Notes under the pieces: model-generated
What the model was told of the DNA's origin: nothing
The model's database searches: none
The model's input: the letters and a program-made list of their open reading frames with translations, nothing else
Shown: positions 1 to 8,954 of the stretch, one piece after another
Position numbering within the stretch: the first letter of the stretch is position 1
Layout of the letters: every line of letters begins with the position of its first letter
Assembly (NCBI RefSeq): GCF_017876155.1
Contig: NZ_JAGINP010000005.1
Span: 248,001-312,000 of the forward strand
Length of the DNA: 64,000 nucleotides
Source of the DNA: Azospirillum rugosum
GTDB lineage: Bacteria; Pseudomonadota; Alphaproteobacteria; Azospirillales; Azospirillaceae
Direction of reading: 5' to 3'
Position numbers and translations under genes: made by a program

Positions 1-688
1 GCGCGGCGTCCAGCGCGGCCAGCGGCGGCACCCGCTCCCCGTCGTAGCGCAGCTCGGTGTAGGCGGCGTCCTCCACCACCGGCACGCCGTGCTTGGCGCA
101 GAGGTCCAGGATCGCCTCGCGCCGGGCCAGCGTGATGGTCGTGCCGTTGGGGTTCTGGAAGTCCGGAACCATGTAGAAGAACTTCGGCTTCTGCTCCAGC
201 GCGGCCTCGAGCGCGACGAGGTCCGGCCCCTCGGCGTCGCCCGGAACGGACAGGTAGCGGGGCTCGTACGGCGAGAAGGCCTGGAGCGCGCCGAGGTAGG
301 TCGGGCGCGTCACCGCCACCGCCTCGCCCGGCCCGATCAGCAGCTTGCCGACGAACTCCAGCGCCTGCTGCGAGCCGCTGGTGACCAGCACCTCGTCCAG
401 ACCCGCCTGGATGCCGTGGCGGCCCATGTAGGCGCAGATCCACTCGCGCAGTGGGGTGTAGCCCTCGCTGATCGTGTACTGCAGCGCGCCGCCGGCGCCG
501 GCGTTGGACTGGAAGATCTTCTCATAGGCACGCGCGATGGCCGCGGTCGGGAAGAAGTCCGGGTCCGGAATGCCGCCGGCGAAGGAGATGATCTCCGGCC
601 GTTCGAGCAGCTTCAGCAGCTCCCGGATTTCCGAGGCCCCCATGCCGGCGACGCGGCCGGCAAACACGTGTCCCCAATCGACCGTCAC
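1..688 (-). CDS. PLP-dependent aminotransferase, class I/II fold (C-terminus outside window)
   Basis: Reverse-strand frame open from a GTG at 688 to the window edge, about 229 codons. An AGGAGG box lies 7 bases upstream, which decides the GTG start. The protein begins MTVDWGHVFAGRVAGMGASE and carries the fold-type I signatures AGGIPDPDFFP, QYTISEGYTPLREW, TSGSQQALE and a PDFQNPNGTT stretch. This pattern resembles 2-aminoadipate aminotransferases and the catalytic domain of MocR regulators, but there is no N-terminal wHTH domain. The Schiff-base lysine lies beyond the edge. It sits 18 bases downstream of miaA on the same strand. Substrate cannot be assigned. Confidence 0.85.
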   Translation of the reverse strand, partial: MTVDWGHVFAGRVAGMGASEIRELLKLLERPEIISFAGGIPDPDFFPTAAIARAYEKIFQSNAGAGGALQYTISEGYTPLREWICAYMGRHGIQAGLDEVLVTSGSQQALEFVGKLLIGPGEAVAVTRPTYLGALQAFSPYEPRYLSVPGDAEGPDLVALEAALEQKPKFFYMVPDFQNPNGTTITLARREAILDLCAKHGVPVVEDAAYTELRYDGERVPPLAALDAA

Positions 689-706
689 TTTAAATCCTCC
701 TGAAGC

Positions 707-1693
707 TCAGCGACGCAACGTCGTTTCAAGATAGGTCAGTATTGCTTCACTAAGCGATCCTGAATAGAGCGAATTGACCGTATGGCTGCCATGCACGGTT
801 CCACCGGCGGGGTCCGGCGGGCGGGCCACCAGCTGGTGGCGGAACCACGTCACCTGACGCTTGGCATAGCGCCGCGTTGATTGTTGCGCCAGCGCAATTG
901 CTTCGTCCAGGGACAGTTCGTTTTGCAAGTACCGCCGCAGCTCCGGCACGCCCAGCGCCTTCATGGCCGGCAGGTCCGGATCCAGCGCCTGTGCGTCCAA
1001 CCGCCGCACCTCTTCCAGCGCCCCCTGCCCCATCATCACCACGAAACGGCGGTCGCAGTTGGCGTAGAGCGCATCCCGCGGCGGGTCGAGCACCAGGACG
1101 GTGAAGGCCAGCCCCTCCGGTGCGCCCTCCGCCGTCCGTGTCTGCCAATGGGACAGCGGGTGGCCGGTCGCCTCCAGCACCTCCCAGGCGCGGGTCAGGC
1201 GGGTGGTGTCGCCGGCGTTCAGCTTGGCCGAGGCCGGATCGCGGGCCACCAGCTCCGCGCGGAAGGCTTCGCCGCCGAGTTCCCGCAGGCGGGCGTGGGC
1301 GGCCCGGCGGACCTCCTCCGGGATGGCGGGAACGGCGCTCAGGCCTTCCATCAGGCTGCGCAGGTAAAGGCCGGTGCCGCCGACGACCACCGGCAGGCGG
1401 TCGGCCGCGTGCGCCGCGGCGATCTCCGCCAGAGCCATGTCGCGCCAGCGCGCCGCGGAGCCGCGCTCGCTCGCCGGCAGCACGCCGTAGAGGCGGTGCG
1501 GCACGCGCGCGAGGTCCGCCGGGCCGGGCCGGGCGGTCAGCACGTCGAGGTCGGCGTAGAGTTGCATGCTGTCGGCGTTGATCACCGTGCCGCCCAGCGC
1601 CTCGGCGATGTCCAGCGCCATCCCCGACTTGCCCGACGCCGTCGGCCCGCCGATCACCACCACGTCCCGCTTCGTGTCGCTGCCTGTCGTCAT
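707..1693 (-). CDS. miaA: tRNA dimethylallyltransferase MiaA
   Basis: A 328-residue protein that transfers the dimethylallyl group to A37 of tRNAs reading UNN codons, the first step to (ms2)i6A37. The P-loop GPTASGKS is at about 16-23, the INADSMQLY motif at about 40-48 and VGGTGLYLRSL near 107-117. The C-terminal STRRYAKRQVTWFRHQ segment is diagnostic of the family. I place the start at the ATG beginning MTTGSDTKRD because the family starts about ten residues before the P-loop; the open frame extends further upstream without homology. It is divergent from serB, with a 154-base shared upstream region. Confidence 0.96.
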   Translation of the reverse strand: MTTGSDTKRDVVVIGGPTASGKSGMALDIAEALGGTVINADSMQLYADLDVLTARPGPADLARVPHRLYGVLPASERGSAARWRDMALAEIAAAHAADRLPVVVGGTGLYLRSLMEGLSAVPAIPEEVRRAAHARLRELGGEAFRAELVARDPASAKLNAGDTTRLTRAWEVLEATGHPLSHWQTRTAEGAPEGLAFTVLVLDPPRDALYANCDRRFVVMMGQGALEEVRRLDAQALDPDLPAMKALGVPELRRYLQNELSLDEAIALAQQSTRRYAKRQVTWFRHQLVARPPDPAGGTVHGSHTVNSLYSGSLSEAILTYLETTLRR

Positions 1694-1847
1694 CGCGCCT
1701 GCCCGTCTCCCTGAGGAAACAGCGTATGGCAGGGGATGCCGCCGGAATGCAATGCCACGATGGTTGCCAGATTGGTTGGCGGAGTGCCCCGGCTGTGGTA
1801 GGCAGCGCGCGCGCCCTCCCCGCAGGACTTTCTCCAGGATCGCCCCC

Positions 1848-2744
1848 ATGAGCGCTGTCGTCACCCTGATCGCCGCCACGTCCTTCGCCCTTGACGAGCA
1901 GACCGCGCAGACCGCGCGCGCCGCCCTCGGCCCGCTCGGCGCGGACTCCGTGACGCTTGACTGGCTGGCCCCCGGACGGGCCTGCGACATCGCGCTCGGC
2001 GGGCTGGCGCCGGAGCAGGCCGAGGCCGCGGTGCGCCGGGCGCTCGGCGACCTGCCCGTCGACGTGATCGCCCAGGCCCCCGCCAACCGGAAGAAGCGCC
2101 TGCTGGTCGCCGACATGGAATCGACGATCATCGAGCAGGAGATGCTGGACGAACTGGGCGACTATGTCGGGCTGAAGCAGCACATCGCCGACATCACCGC
2201 CCGCGCCATGAACGGCGAGATCGACTTCAAGGGCGCGGTGCGCGAGCGCGTCGCCCTGCTGAAGGGGCTGAAGGAGAGCGTCATCGACGAGGTGTGGCAG
2301 CGCGCCACACTGATGCCGGGCGCCAAGGCGCTGGTCGCCACCATGCGCGCCAACGGCGCCACCTGCGTGCTGGTCTCCGGCGGCTTCCGCTGCTTCACCG
2401 AGCGGGTGCGGACCTGGGTCGGCTTCGACGACGACCGCGGCAACGTGCTGGAGGTGGTGGACGGCACCATGACCGGCGCGGTGGTCGAACCGATCCTGGA
2501 CAAGGACAGCAAGCTGGAAGCCCTGCTCGCCTACGCCGGCGAGCGCCGCGTCCCGACGCCGGAGACCATGGCGGTGGGCGACGGCGCCAACGACCTGCCG
2601 ATGCTACTGGCCGCCGGGCTGGGTGTGGCCTACCACGCCAAGCCGACCGTCGCCGCCCAGGCCCGCGCCCGCGTGGACCACGGCGACCTGACGGCCCTGC
2701 TCTACGCCCAGGGCTACCGCGCCGGCGAAATCGTGGAGGGGTGA
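1848..2744 (+). CDS. serB: Phosphoserine phosphatase SerB
   Basis: A 298-residue HAD-family phosphatase that makes L-serine from phosphoserine in the cytosol. Residues 1-80 form an ACT-like N-terminal region, as in long SerB proteins. HAD motif I reads DMEST at 89-93, so the second aspartate of the usual DxD is a glutamate here. VLVSGGF (motif II), the DKDSK lysine (motif III) and VGDGANDLPML (motif IV) are intact. The ATG at 1848 fits the family N-terminus. The gene is divergent from miaA and convergent with degP, with a shared terminator between them. Confidence 0.95.
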   Translation: MSAVVTLIAATSFALDEQTAQTARAALGPLGADSVTLDWLAPGRACDIALGGLAPEQAEAAVRRALGDLPVDVIAQAPANRKKRLLVADMESTIIEQEMLDELGDYVGLKQHIADITARAMNGEIDFKGAVRERVALLKGLKESVIDEVWQRATLMPGAKALVATMRANGATCVLVSGGFRCFTERVRTWVGFDDDRGNVLEVVDGTMTGAVVEPILDKDSKLEALLAYAGERRVPTPETMAVGDGANDLPMLLAAGLGVAYHAKPTVAAQARARVDHGDLTALLYAQGYRAGEIVEG

Positions 2745-2753
2745 ACGAGGAAA

Positions 2754-2841
2754 CGTAGGTTGGGTGGAGCGGAAGCGGAACCCAACAGACCTCGCCCGGT
2801 AAACGCTGTTGGGTTGCGGCTGCGCCTCCACCCAACCTACG
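2754..2841. repeat. Intergenic palindromic repeat, family R1 (complete, copy A)
   Basis: Two arms face each other: CGTAGGTTGGGTGGAGCG...AACCCAAC on the left and GTTGGGTTGCGGC...CCACCCAACCTACG on the right. Related copies occur at 14294-14367 (arms in reverse order), 45479-45564, 60137-60170 (single arm) and 61838-61910 (reverse order). It contains no gene. The element resembles REP/BIME-type sequences seen in many bacteria. Confidence 0.9.
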
Positions 2842-2864
2842 AAGCACCACGGCGCGTCGAAAAG

Positions 2865-2900
2865 AAAAAGGCACCGGCGGTTTCCCGTCGGTGCCTTTTT
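2865..2900. terminator. Bidirectional intrinsic terminator between serB and degP
   Basis: A stem of AAAAGGCACCGGCGG and CCGTCGGTGCCTTTT with a TTTC loop. A T-run follows in both orientations, so it can end both convergent genes. Confidence 0.85.
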
Positions 2901-2916
2901 GCTGAAGCGCCGGCCG

Positions 2917-4476
2917 TCAGCCCTGGCCGAGCGGGATGGCGACGAAGCGCAGGTCGCCCTTGCGGTCGACCAGCAGCAGGATGGACTTCTTGCCCTGCTC
3001 CTTGGCCTTCTGGATCTTGGTGGCGACGTCTTCCGGCTTGCGGACTTCCTCCTGGCCGACCTCGATGATCACGTCGCCAGGGCGCATGCCCTTTTCCGAT
3101 GCGGTCGAGTTGTTCGACACCTCCGTCACGACCACGCCCTTCAGCTCGGGCTTGATCTCGAACTGCTGGCGCAGTTCCGGGGTGATGCCGGTCAGCTTCA
3201 GGCCCAGCGCCTCGGTCTGCTTCGGGGCCGGGGCCTGCTGCGGCTGGCGGCGCTGCTCGTCCGGGACGGCGGCAAGCAGACCGGATTCTTCGGCCGCCTC
3301 AAGCTCGCCGACCTTGACCTGCAGGGTCACGGCCTTGCCCTTGCGCCACACCTCGACCGGGACCGACTTGTCGATGGAGGTCTCGGCGACGACGCGCGGC
3401 AGGCGGCGCGACTCGCCGATGTCGCGGTTGTCGAACTTGGTCACCACGTCGCCGGCCTGGATGCCGGCCTTGGCCGCCGGACCACCCGGCGTGACGGAGG
3501 CGACCAGCGCGCCCTTGTGGGCCTGGAGGCCGAGGCTCTCCGCGATCTCCGGCGTGACCGCCTGGATGCGCACGCCCAGCCAGCCGCGGCGGGTCTTGCC
3601 GTAGTCGCGCAGTTGGGCGACGACCTGCTTGGCGAGGTTGGCCGGGATGGCGAAGCCGATGCCGACCGAACCGCCCGACGGCGAGTAGATCGCCGTGTTG
3701 ATACCGATGACCTCGCCGTTCAGGTTGAACATCGGGCCGCCGGAGTTGCCGCGGTTGATCGAGGCGTCGGTCTGCAGGAAGTCGTCGTAGGGGCCGGCGT
3801 TGATGTCGCGCTGGCGCGCCGAGATGATGCCCGCGGTCACCGAGCCGCCGAGGCCGAACGGGTTGCCGATGGCCAGCACCCAGTCGCCCACGCGCATGGC
3901 GTCCGAATCGCCGAAGGTCACGGCGGTCAGCGGGTGGTTGGTCTTGATCTTCAGCAGGGCGACGTCGGTCTTGGTGTCCTTGCCGATCAACTCCGCCTTG
4001 ATGTTGGTGTCGTCCTGCAGGATGACGGTGATCTCGTCCGCGTCCTGGATGACGTGGTTGTTGGTGACGACCAGCCCGTTCTTGGCGTCGATGATGAAGC
4101 CCGAGCCGAGCGAGGTGGCCTTGCGCTGCTGCTGCGGCTGGTCCTGCTGCTGGCGGTCGAAGAAGTCCTTGAAGAACTCCTCGAACGGCGAGCCCGGCGG
4201 GAACTGCGGCAGCTCCGGCCGCGAGCCCTGCGGGCGCTGCGGCGCCGCCTGGCTGGTGGAGATGTTGACCACGGCGGGCAACAGCTTCTCCGCGAGATCC
4301 GCGAAGCTGCCGGGGGCCTGCCGCGCCTGCGCGGCGGCGGGGTTGCCGACCACGGCGGTCAGCACCCACAGGAGAGCGGCCATCAGGGGAACGACACCCG
4401 CCCGTGTGGACAGACGGTTGCGCCGGTCGGCGGAAGCCGCGACCACGGCGCGCTTGGTGCAAAGGTTAGGGTTCAA
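2917..4476 (-). CDS. degP: Do-family periplasmic serine protease (DegP/MucD type)
   Basis: A periplasmic protease/chaperone of 519 residues from the chosen start. A signal segment spans about 28-50 (VVPLMAALLWVLTAVVGNPAAA). The trypsin-like domain shows the triad His141 (TNNHVIQ), Asp171 (TDVALLKI) and Ser245 (NRGNSGGP). Two PDZ domains follow, at about 300-390 and 420-510. I chose the TTG at 4476 because GGGAGAG sits 5 bases before it. An ATG at 4518 (MEQEAAG...) lacks a ribosome site but cannot be excluded. It is the last gene of an hflK-hflC-DUF2065-degP set, an order shared with other alphaproteobacteria, which suggests envelope protein quality control. Confidence 0.93.
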   Translation of the reverse strand: MNPNLCTKRAVVAASADRRNRLSTRAGVVPLMAALLWVLTAVVGNPAAAQARQAPGSFADLAEKLLPAVVNISTSQAAPQRPQGSRPELPQFPPGSPFEEFFKDFFDRQQQDQPQQQRKATSLGSGFIIDAKNGLVVTNNHVIQDADEITVILQDDTNIKAELIGKDTKTDVALLKIKTNHPLTAVTFGDSDAMRVGDWVLAIGNPFGLGGSVTAGIISARQRDINAGPYDDFLQTDASINRGNSGGPMFNLNGEVIGINTAIYSPSGGSVGIGFAIPANLAKQVVAQLRDYGKTRRGWLGVRIQAVTPEIAESLGLQAHKGALVASVTPGGPAAKAGIQAGDVVTKFDNRDIGESRRLPRVVAETSIDKSVPVEVWRKGKAVTLQVKVGELEAAEESGLLAAVPDEQRRQPQQAPAPKQTEALGLKLTGITPELRQQFEIKPELKGVVVTEVSNNSTASEKGMRPGDVIIEVGQEEVRKPEDVATKIQKAKEQGKKSILLLVDRKGDLRFVAIPLGQG

Positions 4477-4779
4477 CTCAGCTCTCCCTGCCGGACGTCC
4501 GGCCGCTTCTTGTTCCATTTGGCGTGCGTGCCGAGGGCGCCCACCCGATCCGTGTGAAGCGGATGTAAGCCGTGCGCGACCGTGCTTCAAGCAATCAAGC
4601 CCCCAAGCGCCCGCGAACTCTCACACTCCCCGCGGCCCGGTCCAAGGACGGCCGGCGAATATACAAGATCGAATATACTCTGGTTGAGTATAGGGGGGTG
4701 AGTATGGCCGGAAAATGGCGCGTTGGTCCAGAGAGCGCGCACCGGTCCGGGGCCTGTCTCCCCCTATGCGCGGCGCCGT
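4477..4779. other. Spacer upstream of degP
   Basis: A 303-base spacer with no convincing gene. It holds a small palindrome CCGGACGTCCGG around 4491-4502, just before the chosen degP start, and an AT-richer block near 4658-4700 with an inverted repeat. The spacer is long enough for degP to have its own promoter despite the operon-like order. Confidence 0.6.
4674..4692. promoter_or_regulatory. Perfect inverted repeat TATACTC-N5-GAGTATA, possible operator
   Basis: Seven-base arms flank TGGTT in one of the few AT-rich patches of this GC-rich spacer. The position, about 200 bases upstream of degP and just downstream of the DUF2065 gene, fits a regulator site or promoter element. No known regulator can be assigned from the sequence. 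Confidence 0.4.
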
Positions 4780-4968
4780 TCAGGCCCCGCGCAGAAGCCA
4801 GACCAGCCCGACCCCGGCCATCGCCGCGACGAGGCCGGCGGCGCGCATGTGGTTTTCCGGCAGGGCCAGCGCTTCGGCGATCACCCGCCGCATCGCGTTG
4901 GGGAACAGCGCGTAGAGCGCGCCCTCGATCACCAGGACAAGGGCAAGCGCGGTGAAAAGGTCGGTCAT
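4780..4968 (-). CDS. DUF2065 family small membrane protein (YjeT-like)
   Basis: A 62-residue protein starting MTDLFTALALVLVIEGALYA and ending in a second hydrophobic segment (LVAAMAGVGLVWLLRGA), so probably two membrane spans. The conserved EGxxYALFP motif identifies DUF2065. In E. coli the homologue yjeT follows hflK-hflC, and here the gene likewise follows hflC by 227 bases on the same strand. Its function is unknown; the context suggests a link to the HflKC complex. Confidence 0.88.
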   Translation of the reverse strand: MTDLFTALALVLVIEGALYALFPNAMRRVIAEALALPENHMRAAGLVAAMAGVGLVWLLRGA

Positions 4969-5071
4969 GGGAGTTGATGGATGGGTGGGTGGCGGGAACG
5001 GCCCCACCCTATCCCCTCGGCCGGTGACTGCGTCAACAAATCGAACCGTATGCGACCGAACGCCCCTTTCC

Positions 5072-5161
5072 ACCGTCATCCCAGCGAAGGCTGGGATCCA
5101 GGAAACTCCGCCGTTAAGCGGCTGATGTGCCCTGGATTCCCGCATTCGCGGGAATGACGGT
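5072..5161. repeat. Intergenic palindromic repeat, family R2
   Basis: It starts ACCGTCATCCCAGCGAAGGC and ends CGCGGGAATGACGGT, with inner CTGGGATCCAGG and CCCTGGATTCCCG arms. Each half is a hairpin and the halves are inverted. It lies between hflC and the DUF2065 gene. This CGTCATxCC repeat type is widespread in proteobacterial spacers. Confidence 0.85.
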
Positions 5162-5195
5162 GGACAGGCGGTGGGCGTCCGTGGAAATGGGACGC

Positions 5196-6140
5196 TTACT
5201 GCTGCGCGGTGGCGGCGCCGGTGTTCGCCGGGCCGGGCGAGGCCGGGGCGTTGGCCGGGGCCGGACCCTGCCCGCCGTTGCCCGTGATGTCGCCGAAGTA
5301 GCGGAAGAACTCGCCGGTCGGGGACAGCACCATGGTGGTGTCGTCCTTGTTCAGCGCCTTCCGGTAGGCTTCCAGCGACCGGTAGAAGCTGTAGAACTGC
5401 GGATCGCGGGAGGTCGCCTCGGCGATCAGCTTCAGCGCCTGGTTGTCGCCTTCGCCGCGCAGGATCTGCGAGTCGCGCTGCGCCTCGGCCAGGATGACCG
5501 TGCGTTCGCGGTCGGCGCGGGCGCGGATCTGCTGCGACTGCTCCTGGCCCTGGGCGCGGGCTTCCGCCGCCTCGCGTTCACGCTCGGAGCGCATGCGGGC
5601 GAAGATCGACTGGCTGGTCTCCTCCGGCAGGTCGGCGCGGCGGATGCGCACATCGACGATCTCGATGCCGAAGCGCTTGGCCTCGTCGTTCACCTGGCCG
5701 CGGATGTCGTTCATCACGCGGGGGCGCTCGTCCGACAGGATGGCGAGCAGGGTCACGCTGCCGAGCACGCGGCGCAGCGCCGAGTTCACGATGGCGTTCA
5801 TGCGCGTCTCGGCCACCGCCTCGGTCCCGGCGGTCTGGTAGAAGCGCAGCGGGTCAAGGATGCGGTAGCGGGCGAAGGCGTCGACGTCCAGGCGCTTCTG
5901 GTCGGCCAGGATCACCTGCTCCACCGGCGGGTCGAGGTCGAGCACGCGCCGGTCGAGGATGCGCACCTCCTGGATGAAGGGGATTTTGGCCTTCAGGCCG
6001 GGTTCGCGCAGAACGCGCATCGGTTCGCCGAACTGGAGGACCAGCGCCTGCTGCGCCTCGTTGACGGTGAAGAGCGAGGCCGAGGCGATGACGCCAGCCA
6101 GCAGGATGCCGATGCCGACGAGCAAGAGACTGCGGTTCAT
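5196..6140 (-). CDS. hflC: SPFH-domain protein HflC
   Basis: A 314-residue membrane-anchored protein with one N-terminal span (about 5-24), followed by the SPFH/band-7 domain ([23 protein letters not shown]) and a long Ala/Glu/Arg-rich helical region at about 190-260. The C-terminus is rich in Pro, Ala and Gly. HflC and HflK form a large periplasmic cage around the FtsH protease and modulate its activity. The gene starts 13 bases after the hflK stop, so the two are co-transcribed. Confidence 0.95.
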   Translation of the reverse strand: MNRSLLLVGIGILLAGVIASASLFTVNEAQQALVLQFGEPMRVLREPGLKAKIPFIQEVRILDRRVLDLDPPVEQVILADQKRLDVDAFARYRILDPLRFYQTAGTEAVAETRMNAIVNSALRRVLGSVTLLAILSDERPRVMNDIRGQVNDEAKRFGIEIVDVRIRRADLPEETSQSIFARMRSEREREAAEARAQGQEQSQQIRARADRERTVILAEAQRDSQILRGEGDNQALKLIAEATSRDPQFYSFYRSLEAYRKALNKDDTTMVLSPTGEFFRYFGDITGNGGQGPAPANAPASPGPANTGAATAQQ

Positions 6141-6153
6141 GGTCGTCGCCTCC

Positions 6154-7365
6154 TCAGCGGGTCTGCTGGCCGGACATCACCGGCCCGGGTTGCGAGGCGG
6201 ACTGTCCGGTCCTGGCCGGAGACGGCGGCACGGCCGCCGGGGCCGGCTGGAGCTGGCCGAGCGGCAGGTAGGGGACGACCCCCTGGGCACCCTGGGCGTT
6301 GCCGTCGATGATGACCTTGTGGGCGCCGCGCAGGATCTCTTCCATGGTTTCCAGATACATGCGCTTGGCGGTCACTTCCTTGGCCTGGGAGAAGGCGTCG
6401 TAGACCTTGCGGAAGCGTTCTGCGTCGCCCTGTGCCAGGTTCACGACCTGCTCGCGGTAGGCCGAGGCCTCCTGGATCAGGCGTTCCGCGTCGCCGCGGG
6501 CGCGCGGGATCACGTCGTTGCGGTAGGCCTCCGCCTCGTTGCGGGCGCGTTCGCGGTCGGCGCGGGCGCGCTGCACGTCGTTGAAGGCGTCGATGACGGG
6601 GGCCGGCGGATCGGCCTTCTGCAGCTGCACCTGCGTCACCTCGATGCCCGACTGGTAGTCGTCGAGCATCGCCTGGAGGAGCTGGCGCGTGGAGGTCTCG
6701 ATCTGCTGGCGCGCCTCGGTCAGGGCCGGCTGCAGCTCCGTGCGGCCGATGACCTCGCGCATGGCGCTTTCCGCCGCCTTCTTCACGGTGACCTCGGGCT
6801 CGCGGATCTTGAACAGGTACTGGCCCGCGTCCTTGATGACCCAAAAGACGGTGAAGTCGATGTCGATGATGTTCTCGTCGCCGGTCAGCATCAGCGACTC
6901 GTCGGGCACGTCGCGGTCGCCGCGCCGCCCGTCGCCGGCGGACCGGTAGCCCACCTCGATGCGGTTGACGCGCGTCACCTTGGGCAGCAGCACCGTCTCG
7001 ATCGGCGCCGGCAGGTGATAGCGCAGGCCCGGCTGCTCGGTGCGGGTCCATTGGCCGAAGCGCAGGACGACGCCCTGTTCGTCCGCCTCGACGCGGTAGA
7101 TGCCGCTGGCCAGCCAGATGATGGCGAGCAGGCCGACGACGAGCGCGATTCCGCGGCCGCTGCCCACGCCACCCGGCATCACCTTCTTCAGGCGGTCCTG
7201 GCCGCGGCGCAGCAAATCCTCAAGGTCGGGAGGCTGCGGTCCGCCGCCGCCCCCACCGCCACCGCCGCCGTTTGGCGGCCTGCCCCACGGATTCTGGCCG
7301 CCGCCCCCCGGCGGAGATCCCCAGGGGCCGCCACCGCCACCCCCACCCTGATTGCTCCACGGCAT
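6154..7365 (-). CDS. hflK: SPFH-domain protein HflK
   Basis: A 403-residue partner of HflC. The first ~55 residues are a very Gly/Pro-rich cytoplasmic tail ([19 protein letters not shown]), typical of HflK. A single membrane span ([18 protein letters not shown]) is at about 73-90, followed by the SPFH domain ([22 protein letters not shown]) and a coiled-coil-prone stretch. The ATG at 7365 is preceded by AGGGGAACGAACGGA. It is the first gene of the hflK-hflC-DUF2065-degP set and is divergent from mrp. Confidence 0.95.
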   Translation of the reverse strand: MPWSNQGGGGGGGPWGSPPGGGGQNPWGRPPNGGGGGGGGGGPQPPDLEDLLRRGQDRLKKVMPGGVGSGRGIALVVGLLAIIWLASGIYRVEADEQGVVLRFGQWTRTEQPGLRYHLPAPIETVLLPKVTRVNRIEVGYRSAGDGRRGDRDVPDESLMLTGDENIIDIDFTVFWVIKDAGQYLFKIREPEVTVKKAAESAMREVIGRTELQPALTEARQQIETSTRQLLQAMLDDYQSGIEVTQVQLQKADPPAPVIDAFNDVQRARADRERARNEAEAYRNDVIPRARGDAERLIQEASAYREQVVNLAQGDAERFRKVYDAFSQAKEVTAKRMYLETMEEILRGAHKVIIDGNAQGAQGVVPYLPLGQLQPAPAAVPPSPARTGQSASQPGPVMSGQQTR

Positions 7366-7445
7366 TCCGTTCGTTCCCCTTCGCGCTCTCTCGTTCCTGA
7401 CCGGGTGCCTTGGCCGACCGAAATCATTGCCGACCGGTCCGGTCC

Positions 7446-7494
7446 CTTTACCATTATTGCCCGACGGTCCTATAGTGCCTCTCCCTTCGGAGAG
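7446..7494 (+). promoter_or_regulatory. Candidate sigma-70-type promoter and leader hairpin of mrp
   Basis: TTTACC (7446-7451) and TATAGT (7470-7475) are separated by 18 bases and match the housekeeping consensus at 4 and 5 of 6 positions. A 7-bp hairpin, CCTCTCC-CTTC-GGAGAGG (7477-7494), follows immediately, about 55 bases before the mrp ATG. Whether the transcript includes the whole hairpin depends on the start point, which cannot be read from sequence. Confidence 0.4.
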
Positions 7495-7548
7495 GGAGTT
7501 CACCGACGGATATCCGCCAATATCGGGAAGGAAGCGGAGTTTTCAACC

Positions 7549-8715
7549 ATGGCCCAGGTCAGCGAAGCTCAAGTCCTTGAGGCTCTCAGGACCGTAATCG
7601 ATCCGGAACGGGGCAAGGACATCGTCAGCCTCGGCATGTTGTCCGGCCTCGTCGTGCGCGACGGCAACGTCGCCTTTTCGATCGAAGTGGACCCCAAGCG
7701 CGGCGCCCAGGCCGAGCCGGTGCGCCACGCCGCCGAGAAGGCAGTGGAGCGCGTGCCGGGCGTCCTGTCCGTCACCGCGGTCCTGACGGCGCACCGCGCC
7801 GGCGGCCAGGGCGGCGGCCAGCCCGCCCCGCAGCAGGGCCACGGTCACAGCCACGCCCACGGCGGGCACGGGCACAGCCACGGGCAAGGACAGCCGCAGG
7901 AGCAGAAGCCGCTCGTCCCCGGCGTGAAGGCGATCATCGCCGTGGCAAGCGGCAAGGGCGGCGTCGGCAAGTCCACCACCGCCGCCAACCTGGCGCTCGC
8001 CATGGCGGCGAACGGTCAGAAGGTCGGCCTGCTGGACGCCGACATCTACGGCCCGTCCATGCCGCGCATGCTCGGCATCTCCGGCCGCCCGGTCAGCCAT
8101 GATGGCCGCGTGCTGGAGCCGATGGAGAACTACGGCATCAAGGTGATGTCCATGGGCTTCCTGGTCGCCGAGGACACGCCGATGATCTGGCGCGGCCCGA
8201 TGGTGATGAGCGCGTTGCAGCAGATGCTGCGCGACGTGAACTGGGGCGAGCTGGACGTGCTGGTGGTCGACATGCCGCCGGGCACGGGCGACGCGCAGCT
8301 GACCATGGCGCAGCAGGTGCCGCTGGCCGGCGCGGTGATCGTCTCCACCCCGCAGGACATCGCGCTGCTGGATGCCCGCAAGGGGCTGAACATGTTCCGC
8401 CGCGTGGACGTGCCCGTCCTCGGCATCATCGAGAACATGAGCTACTTCTGCTGCCCCAACTGCGGCCACCGCACGGACATCTTCAGCCACGGCGGCGCCC
8501 GCAAGGAAGCCGACGACCTGGGCATGGAGTTCCTGGGCGAGATCCCGCTGCACATCGACATCCGCGAGACCTCCGACCAGGGCCAGCCGATCACCGTCTC
8601 CCAGCCGGAGTCGGAGCACGCGAAGGCCTACCGCGGCATCGCCAAGCGCGTCTGGGAGAAGATCGCCGGCGACCAGGGGCCGACGCGCGCCGCCCCCCGG
8701 ATCGTCGTGCAGTAG
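7549..8715 (+). CDS. mrp: Mrp/ApbC family Fe-S cluster carrier ATPase
   Basis: A 388-residue cytosolic P-loop ATPase that carries Fe-S clusters to apoproteins. Residues 1-85 are a MIP18/DUF59 domain ([15 protein letters not shown]). Residues 98-111 form a linker with seven histidines ([14 protein letters not shown]). The Mrp ATPase domain starts near 126 with the deviant Walker [11 protein letters not shown] (134-143). The CPNC cysteine pair that bridges the cluster at the dimer interface is at about 302-305. It is divergent from hflK. The His-rich linker is unusual and could bind metal. Confidence 0.95.
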   Translation: MAQVSEAQVLEALRTVIDPERGKDIVSLGMLSGLVVRDGNVAFSIEVDPKRGAQAEPVRHAAEKAVERVPGVLSVTAVLTAHRAGGQGGGQPAPQQGHGHSHAHGGHGHSHGQGQPQEQKPLVPGVKAIIAVASGKGGVGKSTTAANLALAMAANGQKVGLLDADIYGPSMPRMLGISGRPVSHDGRVLEPMENYGIKVMSMGFLVAEDTPMIWRGPMVMSALQQMLRDVNWGELDVLVVDMPPGTGDAQLTMAQQVPLAGAVIVSTPQDIALLDARKGLNMFRRVDVPVLGIIENMSYFCCPNCGHRTDIFSHGGARKEADDLGMEFLGEIPLHIDIRETSDQGQPITVSQPESEHAKAYRGIAKRVWEKIAGDQGPTRAAPRIVVQ

Positions 8716-8726
8716 GCCGCCTTCTA

Positions 8727-8848
8727 GCCCTCTCCCCTCTGGGGAGAGGGTGGCCCGAAGGGCCGGTGAGGGGGGTCTCGCTACTCTGGTACGTCCGGCA
8801 AAAGCGCAACCCCCTCACCCTAACCCTCTCCCCGGAGGGGAGAGGGGA
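8727..8848. repeat. Intergenic palindromic repeat, family R3 (simple copy)
   Basis: Outer arms are GCCCTCTCCCCTCTGGGGAG and CCTCTCCCCGGAGGGGAGAG, with GGTGAGGGGG and CCCCCTCACC facing inside. The copy at 56312-56495 is closely related but carries an extra internal block. Confidence 0.85.
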
Positions 8849-8954
8849 CATTAGAACGCGCTTCCATCATACGTAAGCATTGGAAGCCGGTCGGTACCCG
8901 ATCCGCCACCCCGTCCCCATATTCCGACACGGAAATGACGCTGGGACGGGGTGG

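Noticed and set aside
1694..2131. N-terminal extension of MiaA up to an ATG at 2131
   Set aside because: The extra part overlaps serB on the other strand and has no family similarity; the ATG at 1693 gives the usual N-terminus.
2809..4557. A 582-codon plus-strand open frame opposite degP
   Set aside because: It is an antisense shadow of a clear Do-protease gene and has no recognisable domain.
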